NCBI GenBank assembly: GCA_026393975.1
Contig: JAPKZD010000003.1
Coordinates: forward strand, 97,814 to 161,813
Length of the DNA stretch: 64,000 nt
From: Candidatus Aminicenantota bacterium
GTDB taxonomy: Bacteria; Acidobacteriota; Aminicenantia; Aminicenantales; Saccharicenantaceae
Direction of reading: 5' to 3'
Shown here: positions 14,704 through 24,940 of the stretch, one piece after another
How the letters are laid out: every line of letters starts with the position of its first letter
Numbering within the stretch: position 1 is the first letter of the stretch
Position numbers and translations under genes: made by a program
The notes under the pieces: model-generated
Seen by the model: only the letters and a program-made list of their open reading frames with translations
Told to the model about the DNA's origin: nothing
Database searches by the model: none

Positions 14704-17700
14704 ATGATCCGTTTCCTGGCCGGCTTCTGCCGCGAGCATCCGCTCGACGAGAAGATCTTCATCGTTCCCTCCTTCATCGCCGGGCGCCAGATCGGCGAAG
14801 CCCTGGCCCGCGATACCGGGTCATGGGTCAACCTGCGCTTCGTCACCCTGGCGTCCTTGGCCCAGGAGATCCTGGAAAGCCATGGAGGGGACTCGGTGCG
14901 AAAGCCGCTGACATCTTCGGCGGCGCTCGCCCTGATGGATCGGGTGTTCAGGCGGCTCCTGGGTCAAGGCGCGCTCGAATATTTCGGCCGGGGCGGGGCT
15001 TCTCCCGGGCTCGTCCGGACGATCTTCAGGGCCGTCCGTGACCTGAGGCTCGATGGCCGGGTGAGCGCCGACCTCCGCCCTGGGCTTTTCCTCGTCGAGC
15101 GGAAGGGGCAGGAGCTCGCCCTCATTCTCGAAGGCTACGAACGGGCCCTCGAAGAGGACGGCCTCCTCGATACGGCCGGGCTCATCGGCCTCGCCCTGAG
15201 GACGGCCCCGCCGGCGCCGTCCTCGCCCGATTGGCATCTCTGCCGGATGGATGCCCGAATGAGCCGGCTCGAAGCCGACCTCGTCCGGGCCGCGGCCGGA
15301 GACCGGCTCGTCCTGGTCCCCGGAGACCCCGTATTCGGCCTCGAACGGCCGCGTCATTGCTGGCCCGCTCCCGGGCCCCTCGATGCTTCCGAAGCGGGCC
15401 GCCTGTCCTGGCTCTTCGCGCCCCGCGAGGCGCCGCCCCTAGCCGAGACCGGGGTTCCCGAAATTTTCCGGGCTCTGGGGTGCGGGAACGAATGCCGCGA
15501 GATCCTCCGCCGGCTTTATGCCGGGAAGATCCGCTTCGACAGCGTGGAAATCCTCGCCCCGCCGGGCTCGCCGTACCCGACCGTCTTCCACCTTCTATCG
15601 GTCCGGACGGGATTGCCCGTGACGTTTGGCGAGGGCCTCCCGATCTCCTTCACTTCGCCCGGCCGCCTCTTCTTCGGCCTCGCTGACTGGCTGGGCGACG
15701 ACTTCTCCGTCGACCGCCTCTGCCGCCTTGTCGAAGACGGTGACCTTGTCCTGCCTTCGGGCGCGGCGGGGATCCCCCTTCCGGCTCGGACGGCTTGCCA
15801 CCACCTCAGGAGCGCCATGATCGGCTGGGGCCGAGACCGCTACCTCGAGCGGCTCGGGGCCTTCCGTGACGCCCGCAAGGCCGACCTCGAGCAAGCGGGG
15901 CGGGAGGACGACGATGAGACCGGCGAATCCCGGGAAGAGCGCTTGGCCCGCGACCGGGCGGTCATCCTGGAGATCGAAGAGCTCTCTTCCGCCGTCGGCA
16001 CGCTGCTGGATGTCATTCCGGAGCCCGGTCCCGCGGCCGGTCACGATTTCGGGGACCTCTGCGAGGCCTTCGCCCGGGTCACGGAGGATTTCGGACGCAG
16101 CTCTTCGGACCTCGACGGCAAGGCCCGCGACGTTCTTTTGTCGCGCCTCGCCGAGATCCTCGATGAAAGCCGGGCGCCCGAACTTCCCCTGAAAGACGCG
16201 CTGGACCTGCTGCGGGAGGCGGGTGCCTCCCTCCGTGTCGGGGCGTCGCCGCCCCAGCCCGGCCATCTCCATGTCGCCAGCTTCTCCTCGGGAGGATTCT
16301 CCGGCCGGCCGATGACGTTCGTCGTCGGCCTCGACGAGGCCTCGTTCCCCGGACGCGGCCTCCAGGATCCTGTCCTCCTCGACGAGGAACGCGCCGCGCT
16401 CTCCGCCTCCCTTCCGACGGCGGCCGATTCTCTTCGCTCGAACCTCTTCACCCTGGCCGCCCTGCTCGCCTCCCTCAGGGGAAGCGTCACGCTGAGCTAC
16501 CCTTCGTTCGACATCACCGGGGAACGGGCCTCCTTCCCGTCGTCGGTCATCCTCCAGGCGTTCCGTCTCAGCCGCGGCGACCCCGACCTCGACTATACGA
16601 CCCTCGAGCGGGAGCTCCCGGAACCGGCCGGGTTCGTCCCGGGCGGGCGCGACGATGTTTTCGACGAGGTCGACTGGTGGCTGGCCCGTCTCGTCGGCGA
16701 AGGCCGGACGCCCGGGGGAGCGGCCTCCGTCGAGGCCAATTTCTCCGATCTTGCCGCCGGGCTTGCTGCCGCGGCCGCCCGAGCCGGCGAGCGGCTGACC
16801 GAATACGAGGGTATCGTTGACATCGGCCCCGTCCGCGACGAGGTCGATCCCGTGGCTGGGGGGAAGGCCGTCATGTCCGCGACGCGCCTCGAGCTCCTGG
16901 CCCGCTGTCCCTTCGGCTACTTCCTCCGTCATGTCCTGGGGATCAAGCCCCCCGAGGAGGTCGAATTCGAGCGCTCTCGCTGGCTCGACCCGCGCCGGCG
17001 CGGCAGCCTCGTCCACGAAATCCTCTGCGCGTTCATGACGAAGGTCAAAGAGAAGAAGGAATCGGTCGACCCGGCCCGCCACGGCGGGCTCATGGCCGAA
17101 GTTGGCGGCCGGCTCCTCGACCAGGCGAAGCGGAAGATCCCGCCTCCATCCGAGGCCATCTTCGAAAGCGAGCGGCGGGACATCGTCGAGGCCCTGGACA
17201 TCTTCATGGCCGCCGAGGCGAAACGCGAAGAGAAGGGGGAACCGCTTGAGTTTGAGAAGGAAATCGAAAAGGAGGAGATTAGCCTCGGCGGCGGCCGCTC
17301 TTTCTTCCTTCACGGGTACATCGACAGGGTCGACAGGACCGCGGAGGACACCTACCGGATCCTGGATTATAAGACCGGGCGCACCTCCGATTACGAGAAT
17401 CTGGTCAATTTCGGGCGGGGGAGGGTCATCCAACACGCCCTCTACGCCGTCGCCGCCGAGAAGATCTTGGCGCGGGAACGTCCCGGCTCGAAGCCGCGGG
17501 TGACGGCGAGCGGCTATTTTTTTCCGTCGAGGCGCGGCGAGGGCCGGGAGATCATGGTCCGCAACTTCGACCGGGACAGACTTCGCTGTCTCCTCAACGA
17601 CCTTCTGCGTCTCCTGGAGAATGGTTATTTCATCGCCGGTACCGAGGCCAAGTGCAATTTTTGCGACTTTGCCCCGGTCTGCGTCTCGGGCGGGCCCGAC

Positions 17701-17772
17701 GAAACGAAGAGGAAACGGGAGGCCAATCCCGAGGTCTTTGAAGCCTACGATAAGCTCGACGAGTACAAATAA
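14704..17772 (+). CDS. AddB-like ATP-dependent nuclease subunit (PD-(D/E)XK, 4Fe-4S)
   Basis: 1022 aa from the ATG at 14704. An in-frame GTG at 14641 would add 21 low-complexity residues encoded by a hairpin and is judged unlikely. The large N-terminal part is a degenerate helicase-like region (FVVGLDEASFPGRG is the UvrD-like segment). The C-terminal 290 residues carry a RecB-type nuclease: LVHEIL, then ILDYKTGR with Asp888 and Lys890. Four Cys (735, 984, 987, 993; C-x248-C-x2-C-x5-C) match the Fe-S staple of AddB. The expected role is end resection for RecA-dependent double-strand break repair with the downstream helicase. It overlaps that gene by one base (taATG). Confidence 0.85.
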   Translation: MIRFLAGFCREHPLDEKIFIVPSFIAGRQIGEALARDTGSWVNLRFVTLASLAQEILESHGGDSVRKPLTSSAALALMDRVFRRLLGQGALEYFGRGGASPGLVRTIFRAVRDLRLDGRVSADLRPGLFLVERKGQELALILEGYERALEEDGLLDTAGLIGLALRTAPPAPSSPDWHLCRMDARMSRLEADLVRAAAGDRLVLVPGDPVFGLERPRHCWPAPGPLDASEAGRLSWLFAPREAPPLAETGVPEIFRALGCGNECREILRRLYAGKIRFDSVEILAPPGSPYPTVFHLLSVRTGLPVTFGEGLPISFTSPGRLFFGLADWLGDDFSVDRLCRLVEDGDLVLPSGAAGIPLPARTACHHLRSAMIGWGRDRYLERLGAFRDARKADLEQAGREDDDETGESREERLARDRAVILEIEELSSAVGTLLDVIPEPGPAAGHDFGDLCEAFARVTEDFGRSSSDLDGKARDVLLSRLAEILDESRAPELPLKDALDLLREAGASLRVGASPPQPGHLHVASFSSGGFSGRPMTFVVGLDEASFPGRGLQDPVLLDEERAALSASLPTAADSLRSNLFTLAALLASLRGSVTLSYPSFDITGERASFPSSVILQAFRLSRGDPDLDYTTLERELPEPAGFVPGGRDDVFDEVDWWLARLVGEGRTPGGAASVEANFSDLAAGLAAAAARAGERLTEYEGIVDIGPVRDEVDPVAGGKAVMSATRLELLARCPFGYFLRHVLGIKPPEEVEFERSRWLDPRRRGSLVHEILCAFMTKVKEKKESVDPARHGGLMAEVGGRLLDQAKRKIPPPSEAIFESERRDIVEALDIFMAAEAKREEKGEPLEFEKEIEKEEISLGGGRSFFLHGYIDRVDRTAEDTYRILDYKTGRTSDYENLVNFGRGRVIQHALYAVAAEKILARERPGSKPRVTASGYFFPSRRGEGREIMVRNFDRDRLRCLLNDLLRLLENGYFIAGTEAKCNFCDFAPVCVSGGPDETKRKREANPEVFEAYDKLDEYK

Positions 17773-20700
17773 TGAGCCCGGATAATAAGAAACCGTACGA
17801 CCAGGCCGCCCGTGACCGGATCGAAAACGACCTGGGCACGACCTTTCTTGTCGAAGCCGGCGCCGGCTCGGGCAAGACCCAGAGCCTTGTCGGGCGGCTC
17901 GTCGCCGTCCTCCGTTCGGGCCGGGCGATGATCGACACCCTGGCCGCCGTGACCTTCACCCGCAAGGCCGCGGCCGAGCTCCGGGGCCGGTTCCAGGTCG
18001 GACTCGAAAAAGCGCGCATGGAGGAGAAGGACCCGGCGGCCCGGGCCCGGCTCGACGCGGCCCTCCAAAACCTCGAGCGGTCGTTCATCGGGACCATCCA
18101 TTCGTTCTGCTCGCGACTGCTCCGGGAGCGTCCGGTCGAGGCCGGGATCGACCCCGAATTCCGCGAGCTCGAAGAGCACGAGGACCGCGTCCTGCTCGAG
18201 AAATGCTGGGACGAATACCTGGCCAAGGTGCGGCTGGAGAACGAAGCGGCCCTGCGTGGCCTCGAGGCGGCCGGGCTCGAGCCCGAAGACCTCGAGGCGG
18301 CCTTCACGGTGCTCGCCGGCTTCCCCGACGTCGAGGCCGTCGGCGGCCGCGACGTCCTCCCGGATTTCCGGGTGGCCCGAAAGAACCTCGAGGCGTTCCT
18401 CGACCGGGCCGATCCGCTTGTTCCGAAGGAGCGGCCGGAGAAAGGCTACGATTCCCTCCAATCCCTGATCATCCGCTGTCTCCTGAGGCGGCGGAACATC
18501 GGCTTCTCCGGTCCCCGCCCGCTCATGGAGACGATCGAGCTCTTCGACAAGAAGCTCGGCGTGACCAAGAACCGCTGGCGGTCGAAAGAAGAGGCTGAAG
18601 GAATGCTGGCCGCGGCGGAGGCCTTCCGCGACGAGACGGCCGTTCCGGTCCTCGGCGCGTGGCGCGAGTTCCGCCACACCCGGGCCCTGGCCTTCCTCGG
18701 CCCGGCCGTCGGTTTCTACGCGGAGAGGAGGAGGGCCGAAGCGAAGCTCAACTTCCAGGACCAGCTCATGCGCGCCGCGGCGCTCCTTCGCGACAACCCC
18801 GAGGTCCGGCGTTATTTCCGCAAGCGCTTCCATCCGGTGCTCGTCGACGAGTTCCAGGACACCGACCCCATCCAGGCCGAGATCCTGTTCTTCCTGACAG
18901 GGGCCGACGACGAGGAGCGCGACTGGACGAGGCTCGAACCCGCGCCCGGGTCCCTGTTCCTCGTCGGCGACCCCAAGCAGTCGATCTACCGCTTTCGGCG
19001 GGCGGACATCGACATCTACAACCTGGTCAAGGAACGGATCCGGGAGAGCGGCGGCGAGGTCCTCGAGCTCAGCGCCAACTTCCGCTCCCGGAGCTGCATG
19101 GCCGAATGGGTCAATCCTCTCTTCCGGGACGTCTTTCCGGCCGCCGCCGATGAATATCAGGCGGGTTTCATGCCCCTCGAGACGGTGCGCCCGGACTGTC
19201 GGCCGGCCTTCTCGGGCGTCTATAAGGCCACCGTTCCGGCCGTGAAATACCATTCGAAGGAGGCCATCGCCGACATCGACTCGCGCCGGGTCGCCGAGTT
19301 CATTGCCCGGTCCTGCGCCGGGGACATGCGGCTCGGAGCCGAGGGCGGCGGGACGCGGACGGCTGAGCCCGGCGATTTCCTCGTCCTCTTCCGCTACAAG
19401 GACCGGATGAATATGTACGCCCGGCGGCTCGAGGAACTCGGCGTCCCCTTCGAGATCGCCGGGGGCGACGCCTTCACGGACAACGGCGAGGTCGGCGAGA
19501 TCATGAACCTCCTCCGGGCCCTCGACGACCCGGACAACCCGGTCTTCACCGTGGCCGTCCTCCGGGGCTTGTTCTTCGGCTTGAGCGACCAGGATCTCCT
19601 GGAACACCGGGCGGCCGGAGGCGCGTTTTCCTATCTCGGCGCGGCGGGCGGAGGGTCGGCGAAAGCGAGACGGGCCTTCGCGGTCCTCCGTGTCTGGCGG
19701 GACATCACGGCGAAGGTCCCGCCTTCCGCGGCCCTGGAGTCCATCCTCCAGAGCTCCGGACTTCTCAATTACCTGGTGACGGCCGAGATGGGCAGCAGCC
19801 GGGCCGGGAACGTCTTCAAGCTCGTCGAAACCCTGCGCGGCCGGGAAGGCGAGGAAATGACCTCCTTCGCCGCCGCCGTCGAGTTCATCGAGGAATGGGT
19901 TGGCGCCCAGCCGGTCGAGGAAATGAGCCTGACTCCCGGCCGCCGGAACGCCGTGCGCCTGATGAACCTGCACAAGGCCAAGGGGCTGGAGGCCCCGGTC
20001 GTGTGGCTGGCCAACCCGGCAGGGGTCCGCGATTTCGAGCCGGACAAACACATCCGCCGGACCGGTGGCACGCCCCGCGGCCATTTCCGTTTCTCCAAGT
20101 CCGTCGGCTTCACGGCCAGAACGGTGTCCCAGCCGGTCGGCTGGGAGGAGAGCGCCGCCGAGGAAAGGAAGTACGAAGAGGCGGAAGAGAACCGCCTCAT
20201 GTACGTGGCTGCGACGCGGGCCCGGGACGTCCTCGTCATCAGCGCCTATGAAGGCGACCTGGGCGCGAGAAAAGCTTGGGGTCCCCTTGAAGGGGGGCTG
20301 GCCGGGATCGAGGAGCTCCCGCCCTTCGCTCGGGAAATGGGACCGGCGGTCGGACGCGGGGATCTGACCCGCCGAAAACCGGCCGCTCTCAAGCCCGGCG
20401 ACGTGAGGAAGGGCCGGGAAGAGCTCCGGAGGAAGATGGGGGATGCCTCACGGGCGGGCGCTCTCTTCGAAACGGTAACCTCGCTCGCCAGGCGCGACCG
20501 GGAGCCGCCCGAGTGGGCCAAGGGAGGACTGGGGTTGTGGGGATCAGAGGTCCACGTCATGCTGAAGACCCTGGGCCAGGCGTGGGCGGCGGCCAAGCGC
20601 GGCCAGGCCGAGGCGATCGTCGGAGAGGACAGCTTGACACGGATGGCCAGGGACGTCCTGGTCGCCGCGGAACGGGATTCGACGGCGTGTCGGGAGCTCG

Positions 20701-21149
20701 CCGGCCTCGTCGGCGACATCGTCCGGTCCGGATTCTGGCTGAGGGCGATGCGGGCCGAACGGTGCTTGTTCGAAGTGCCCTTCTCGATCATGATGGGGCC
20801 GGAGGACGCCGAATACGAAGACCTCGTCGCCATGGTCGGCCTCGTCCCCCTCGCCGGGGGCAGGCCCGTAGTCCCCGTCTCCGGGGCGCCGGTTTTTCTG
20901 TCTGGGGCGGTCGACCTCCTCTTCAAAGAGAAGGACGGCTGGGTCATCGCCGATTACAAGACCGACCGGCTTCCCGAGGCCCTCTCGGCCGGCGGGGGGG
21001 AGGACAGGAACAAAGCCCTCCAAGCCTTGGTGGATTTCTACCGGCCCCAGGTCCGGCTTTATACGCGGTTCTGGGCGAAGATGACGGGGGAGCCGATCAA
21101 GGAATCGGGGCTCTACTTCACGCGGCTCGGCGAATGGTTTGAGATCTAG
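17772..21149 (+). CDS. AddA-like UvrD/Rep helicase-nuclease
   Basis: 1125 aa. Superfamily 1A helicase: Walker A GAGSGKT (30-36), motif Ia [15 protein letters not shown], Walker [14 protein letters not shown], motif [19 protein letters not shown], motif [14 protein letters not shown] and motif [16 protein letters not shown]. The C-terminus has a RecB-type nuclease core, VIADYKTD (Asp1061, Lys1063). Helicase plus nuclease on one chain, next to an Fe-S nuclease, is the AddAB layout for processing double-strand ends. The stop overlaps the convergent metK stop by 4 bp (21146-21149). Confidence 0.92.
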   Translation: MSPDNKKPYDQAARDRIENDLGTTFLVEAGAGSGKTQSLVGRLVAVLRSGRAMIDTLAAVTFTRKAAAELRGRFQVGLEKARMEEKDPAARARLDAALQNLERSFIGTIHSFCSRLLRERPVEAGIDPEFRELEEHEDRVLLEKCWDEYLAKVRLENEAALRGLEAAGLEPEDLEAAFTVLAGFPDVEAVGGRDVLPDFRVARKNLEAFLDRADPLVPKERPEKGYDSLQSLIIRCLLRRRNIGFSGPRPLMETIELFDKKLGVTKNRWRSKEEAEGMLAAAEAFRDETAVPVLGAWREFRHTRALAFLGPAVGFYAERRRAEAKLNFQDQLMRAAALLRDNPEVRRYFRKRFHPVLVDEFQDTDPIQAEILFFLTGADDEERDWTRLEPAPGSLFLVGDPKQSIYRFRRADIDIYNLVKERIRESGGEVLELSANFRSRSCMAEWVNPLFRDVFPAAADEYQAGFMPLETVRPDCRPAFSGVYKATVPAVKYHSKEAIADIDSRRVAEFIARSCAGDMRLGAEGGGTRTAEPGDFLVLFRYKDRMNMYARRLEELGVPFEIAGGDAFTDNGEVGEIMNLLRALDDPDNPVFTVAVLRGLFFGLSDQDLLEHRAAGGAFSYLGAAGGGSAKARRAFAVLRVWRDITAKVPPSAALESILQSSGLLNYLVTAEMGSSRAGNVFKLVETLRGREGEEMTSFAAAVEFIEEWVGAQPVEEMSLTPGRRNAVRLMNLHKAKGLEAPVVWLANPAGVRDFEPDKHIRRTGGTPRGHFRFSKSVGFTARTVSQPVGWEESAAEERKYEEAEENRLMYVAATRARDVLVISAYEGDLGARKAWGPLEGGLAGIEELPPFAREMGPAVGRGDLTRRKPAALKPGDVRKGREELRRKMGDASRAGALFETVTSLARRDREPPEWAKGGLGLWGSEVHVMLKTLGQAWAAAKRGQAEAIVGEDSLTRMARDVLVAAERDSTACRELAGLVGDIVRSGFWLRAMRAERCLFEVPFSIMMGPEDAEYEDLVAMVGLVPLAGGRPVVPVSGAPVFLSGAVDLLFKEKDGWVIADYKTDRLPEALSAGGGEDRNKALQALVDFYRPQVRLYTRFWAKMTGEPIKESGLYFTRLGEWFEI

Positions 21150-22339
21150 CTGACGCGCCGTGCCCGGTTTCCGTCGAGGCTGGTGTAGCCGAAGTAGGCC
21201 TTGAGTTCTGCGACCTTGTCGGTCTTCTCCCAGGTGAAATCGGGGAGTTCCCGGCCGAAGTGTCCGTAAGCGGCCGTCTGCTTGTAGATGGGACGGCGCA
21301 GGTCGAGCATCTTGATCATCCCCGCCGGCGTGAGCTGGAAGATCGCGCGCACGGCTTTTTCGATGGCCTCTTCGTTGACCTTCCCGCCGCTGTGGATGTT
21401 GACCATGACCGAGAAGGGCTCGACGATGCCGATGACGTAGGCCAGTTGGATCGTGCAGTGGTCGGCCAGGCCGGCCGCGACGATGTTTTTGGCGATGTAG
21501 CGGGCCGCGTAAGCCGCCGAACGGTCGACCTTGGTCGGGTCCTTGCCCGAGAAGGCCCCGCCGCCGTGGGGGCAGCTGCCGCCGTAGGTGTCGACGATGA
21601 TCTTGCGGCCCGTGAGGCCGGTGTCGCCGACGGGGCCGCCGATGACGAAGCGGCCGGTCGGGTTGACGAGGTATTCGATTGTCTTCGACCGCAGTTCGGC
21701 CGGGATGACCTTTTCGATGATCTCGGCGATGACGCCGTCGCGGAGCGTCGAGTCATCGACGTCGCGCGAGTGCTGGGTCGACAGGACGACCTTTTCGACG
21801 GCCACGGGCCGCTTATCCAGGTAGCGGACCGAGACCTGGGACTTGGCGTCGGGCCGGAGCCAGGGGAGGAGGCCGCTCTTGCGGACCTCGGCCTGTTTCT
21901 GGACGAGACGGTGGGCGAGACGGATGGGCAGGGGCATGAGTTCGGGGGTTTCGGTCGTCGCGTAGCCGAACATCAGGCCCTGGTCGCCGGCCCCGATCTC
22001 GCCGTTGGCCTTTCTGACTCCCATGTCGATATCGTCCGACTGCTGGCCGATATAAGTGAGGACCCCGCAGGAGTTCGAGTCGAACCCGTCCAAGGGGTCG
22101 TTGTATCCGATCTCCCGGGCGGTCTGGCGGACGATGGGGACCGGGTCGATCTGCGCGGTGGTCCGGATCTCGCCGGCGACAACGGCAAAGTTCTTGGTGA
22201 GCAGTGTCTCGCAGGCGACCTTGCCGTAAGGGTCCTGCTCGAGGACCGCGTCGAGAAAAGCGTCGGAGATGAGGTCGGCCATCTTGTCGGGATGGCCCTC
22301 GGAAACCGACTCCGAGGTGAACACGAAATCCTTGGCCAT
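21146..22339 (-). CDS. metK: S-adenosylmethionine synthetase
   Basis: 397 aa, normal length. It makes SAM from methionine and ATP. Family motifs: [12 protein letters not shown] at the N-terminus, [12 protein letters not shown] (ATP-binding signature 1) and GGGAFSGKD (P-loop-like signature 2), with HFGRE near the end. GGAAAGGAGG precedes the ATG at 22339. The frame is open upstream to 22774, but that stretch is the riboswitch leader and is not coding. Transcription should be controlled by the S-box RNA at 22453-22543. Confidence 0.98.
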   Translation of the reverse strand: MAKDFVFTSESVSEGHPDKMADLISDAFLDAVLEQDPYGKVACETLLTKNFAVVAGEIRTTAQIDPVPIVRQTAREIGYNDPLDGFDSNSCGVLTYIGQQSDDIDMGVRKANGEIGAGDQGLMFGYATTETPELMPLPIRLAHRLVQKQAEVRKSGLLPWLRPDAKSQVSVRYLDKRPVAVEKVVLSTQHSRDVDDSTLRDGVIAEIIEKVIPAELRSKTIEYLVNPTGRFVIGGPVGDTGLTGRKIIVDTYGGSCPHGGGAFSGKDPTKVDRSAAYAARYIAKNIVAAGLADHCTIQLAYVIGIVEPFSVMVNIHSGGKVNEEAIEKAVRAIFQLTPAGMIKMLDLRRPIYKQTAAYGHFGRELPDFTWEKTDKVAELKAYFGYTSLDGNRARRVS

Positions 22340-22452
22340 CGAAGCCTCCTTTCCGGGCACGCGACGTTGTTCGGCTCGCTCAGGGGCTGGGATGGGATCC
22401 GCGAAAAAAATCTTCCGCCGTGGACACTTGGTTGCCGCTTGCGTTTTCGCGA

Positions 22453-22543
22453 CCACATCCTCGCTGCCGGCGAGTGAGCACCTCGGGTGTCCGTCCCAGG
22501 TTGCCGGGCCCGGCCGTTTAGGGTCGAGCCTCTCCTGATGCAG
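22453..22543 (-). ncRNA. SAM riboswitch (S-box/SAM-I-like) controlling metK
   Basis: Read on the minus strand. P1 is CUGCAUC (22543-22537) pairing with GAUGUGG (22459-22453), including two G-U pairs. Next comes AGGAGAGGC (S-box AAGAGAGG-type start of P2), then CCGGCAACC, the hallmark GCAACC segment closing P2. A short P3 (UGGG/CCCG) and AGGUGCU follow, then P4, a CUCGC/GCGAG hairpin joined directly to P1. This order and spacing match SAM-I aptamers, with a shorter P3 than usual. A seven-U run (22405-22411) lies downstream and may belong to the expression platform; I could not draw its terminator stem. The start codon is 114 nt downstream. Confidence 0.85.
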
Positions 22544-22620
22544 ATGGAAATGATACGCCCAACTCATCCGGATTTCAAGTGGCAAGGCAAAAAAATCCGC
22601 ACAAGGCCCGGCCGTCGCGC

Positions 22621-23502
22621 CTAGCGGATGATCCCATCGGGCGGCTGGACGTTGATCAGGGCGATCTCGGCGAACGCGGAAAAGGAGAAGGGGAATTCGA
22701 CGAGCCGGTCCGCTCCCTTCTTCATGACGAAGGTGGCGTCCGTCTTGAAATCGAGGCGGTATTCGGAGAACCAACCCTTGTCGATGTGGAAATGGAGGCT
22801 GCCCGTGCCCGCGCCCTGGCCCTCGAAGACTCCCCGGGTGTCCCCGAGGTCCTTGGCCCCCGAGACGACGACCCGGTAGACGGCGGAGACGATGGCCAGC
22901 CGTCCGTCGTCGGCGGGGATGACGTCGTCGAGGGTGTAGTCGATGACCAGGTCGACCTGGAGGTCGAGGCCCTGGAAAGGAATGGTCAGGCGCCGGCTCT
23001 CCGTCCAGGTCTCGCCGCGCCCGACCGGCTGAGCGGGGAAGGTCGGGAAATAATCGCGCAGGATCTGGGGAATGGAGATGTTGAACGGGTTTCCCGAGCC
23101 GAGGGCTTCGGGGTTGCGAATGGACTCGACCTTGCCCGTCCGGTTGAAGACGACCTCGAGGGCCTCGCCCTCCGTCGTGCCGAGTTTCTGAGCGAGGACG
23201 CGGTCGGAGAGCCGGACGTTGACCTCGATGCCGGGGCTGGTCAGGTCGGCCCGGACGGTCTCGTGGGCCGACGGCTTGGAGAACAGCCGGATCTCGCCGC
23301 TGGAATCGGCGTTGAGAGCCAGATCCTTGCCGAGAAAATTCTTGCCGTCCACGTTGACGACGCTGGTCAACGTGTAGGTCAGCCGGGTGCCTTCGGCGGG
23401 GGCGAACCGGAGAGCGACCTTCTCTTGGGCCGCGAGGGACCCGGACATCCCTGCCAGGGCCCCGACGAGCAGGATTGCGGCCATGATTTTTCGAGCTGTC
23501 AT
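22621..23502 (-). CDS. Secreted DUF6263-like beta-rich protein
   Basis: 293 aa with a signal peptide ([20 protein letters not shown]). The mature chain is strand-rich: [19 protein letters not shown] at the start, [18 protein letters not shown] in the middle, and a final domain ending [15 protein letters not shown]. This resembles DUF6263-type periplasmic or secreted proteins of no known function. GGCGGAGGAGAG precedes the ATG at 23502; an upstream in-frame extension precedes the signal peptide and is dropped. It lies 37 bp after the M16 pair and probably belongs to the same transcript. Confidence 0.65.
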   Translation of the reverse strand: MTARKIMAAILLVGALAGMSGSLAAQEKVALRFAPAEGTRLTYTLTSVVNVDGKNFLGKDLALNADSSGEIRLFSKPSAHETVRADLTSPGIEVNVRLSDRVLAQKLGTTEGEALEVVFNRTGKVESIRNPEALGSGNPFNISIPQILRDYFPTFPAQPVGRGETWTESRRLTIPFQGLDLQVDLVIDYTLDDVIPADDGRLAIVSAVYRVVVSGAKDLGDTRGVFEGQGAGTGSLHFHIDKGWFSEYRLDFKTDATFVMKKGADRLVEFPFSFSAFAEIALINVQPPDGIIR

Positions 23503-23539
23503 GGATTCTTCTCTCCTCCGCCTCGGCTGCGTCTCCGGC

Positions 23540-24940
23540 CTAGAAATCGGGGTCGGTGATCTTCTTTTCCTGCCAGGTCCCATATTTCGCGAGCAGGGGC
23601 TGGATATCCGCCGCCTTGCCGACGACGACGAGCACGAAATCCTCCTGGGGGAGGAGCGCCGTGGCCGCGGCCTTGACCAGGGCCGGCGTGAGCCGGCCGA
23701 CCTCGTTCAGGTACTTGTCGTATTGGTCGAAGCCCAGCTTGTAGAAGGCCAGCCGGACGTAGGCGCCGGCCTTGCTGGCGTTCATCTCGAGCGTCGGCGG
23801 GAACTGGCCAAGGATGTAATTGCGGCTGCTCTCGAGTTCTTCTGCGGAGAACCCCTCCTTCGCCCCCTTCCCGAGCAAGTCGAAGACGATGTCGAGCATC
23901 TCGCCGATCTTGTCGTTCTTGGTATAGGAGCTGACGGTGAACAACCCGCCGGCCGCCCAGGTACGGGCGTTGCTCCCCGCCCCGTAGGTCAGGCCTCTCT
24001 TGATCCGGAGCTCGGTGTTGAGCCAGGAGGTGAAGCGGCCGCCGAAGAGCGTATTCATGGCCGAGGCCGCGGCGGTGATCTTGTCCCCCATGGCGTAGCC
24101 CGGCGCCCCGAGCATGAAGTAAGCCTGCGTCGCGTCGGGCTTGTCGACGAGGAGGAGCTTGCGGCCCTTCGGCCGGGGGAGGGCCGGGATCGCGTCCGCG
24201 GGCGCCGCGCCCGCCGGGTTGGTCATCCGGCCGATCGTCCCTTCCAGGAGGGGGACGAGCTTCGCTTTTTCGATGTCGCCGACCACGGCCGCGATGGCCC
24301 GGTCGGGCCGGAAATGCTTCTTGTAGAAATCTTTCACCGCCTGGGCCGTCATCGTCTTGAGGGACGTCTCGGTGCCCGAGGCGAGATAACCCATCGGGTG
24401 GCCGCCGAAATAGGCCTTCTGGAAGTAATAGCGGACGGCCGACCCGGGATCGTCCTTGGCCGCCTTGAGTCCGTCGATCGTCAGGGACCGTTCTTTCTCG
24501 AACTCGTCGGCGGCGAAGGCGGGGTCGGTCAGGCAGCCGGCGGCGATCTCCATGAGGCGGGGAAAATGCTCGGCCAGGCTGTCCCCGTAGATCTGGGCGT
24601 ATTCTTCCGCCGCGGTGATGCCCAGGCTCGCCCCCATGAAGTCGAGGGCTTCGGCGATGGCGTTGGCGTCCATCTTCGAGGTCCCCTTCATCATCAGGGA
24701 CGTCGTCAGGCCGGCCGCGCCTTCGGCCGAGGCCGGCTCATAGGCCGAGCCGGCGCCGCGGATGACCATCCGGAAGCTCACGACCGGCAGGTCGGAATTC
24801 CTGAGGTGATAGACCGTGAGGCCATTCTTGAGGACGAACTTATCGGGCGCCGGCAGCTGTCGGGCCGCCCCGGGGGGGAGGGCCGCCGCGCCGAGGACGA
24901 AGAGGACGAGGACGAGAGCCGTACCGTTGAGGCGTTTCAT
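23540..24940 (-). CDS. M16 family peptidase-like subunit lacking the zinc motif
   Basis: 466 aa with a signal peptide (TALVLVLFVLGAAALPPG). M16 fold features are present (FVLKNGLTVYHLRN, GAGSAYEP, AVVGDIEKAK, VDKPDATQAYFMLGAPG). Where the active subunit has HxxEH, this protein reads GLTTSLMMKGT, so it should not bind zinc. In M16B enzymes such as mitochondrial processing peptidase, a catalytic and a non-catalytic chain pair up. This gene overlaps its active partner by ATGA (24937-24940), which fits a secreted heterodimer. Substrates are probably peptides in the periplasm. Confidence 0.9.
   Translation of the reverse strand: MKRLNGTALVLVLFVLGAAALPPGAARQLPAPDKFVLKNGLTVYHLRNSDLPVVSFRMVIRGAGSAYEPASAEGAAGLTTSLMMKGTSKMDANAIAEALDFMGASLGITAAEEYAQIYGDSLAEHFPRLMEIAAGCLTDPAFAADEFEKERSLTIDGLKAAKDDPGSAVRYYFQKAYFGGHPMGYLASGTETSLKTMTAQAVKDFYKKHFRPDRAIAAVVGDIEKAKLVPLLEGTIGRMTNPAGAAPADAIPALPRPKGRKLLLVDKPDATQAYFMLGAPGYAMGDKITAAASAMNTLFGGRFTSWLNTELRIKRGLTYGAGSNARTWAAGGLFTVSSYTKNDKIGEMLDIVFDLLGKGAKEGFSAEELESSRNYILGQFPPTLEMNASKAGAYVRLAFYKLGFDQYDKYLNEVGRLTPALVKAAATALLPQEDFVLVVVGKAADIQPLLAKYGTWQEKKITDPDF

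Noticed and set aside
22340..22774. N-terminal extension of MetK
   Set aside because: The extension would translate the riboswitch and its leader; a strong ribosome site and the normal MetK N-terminus are at 22339.
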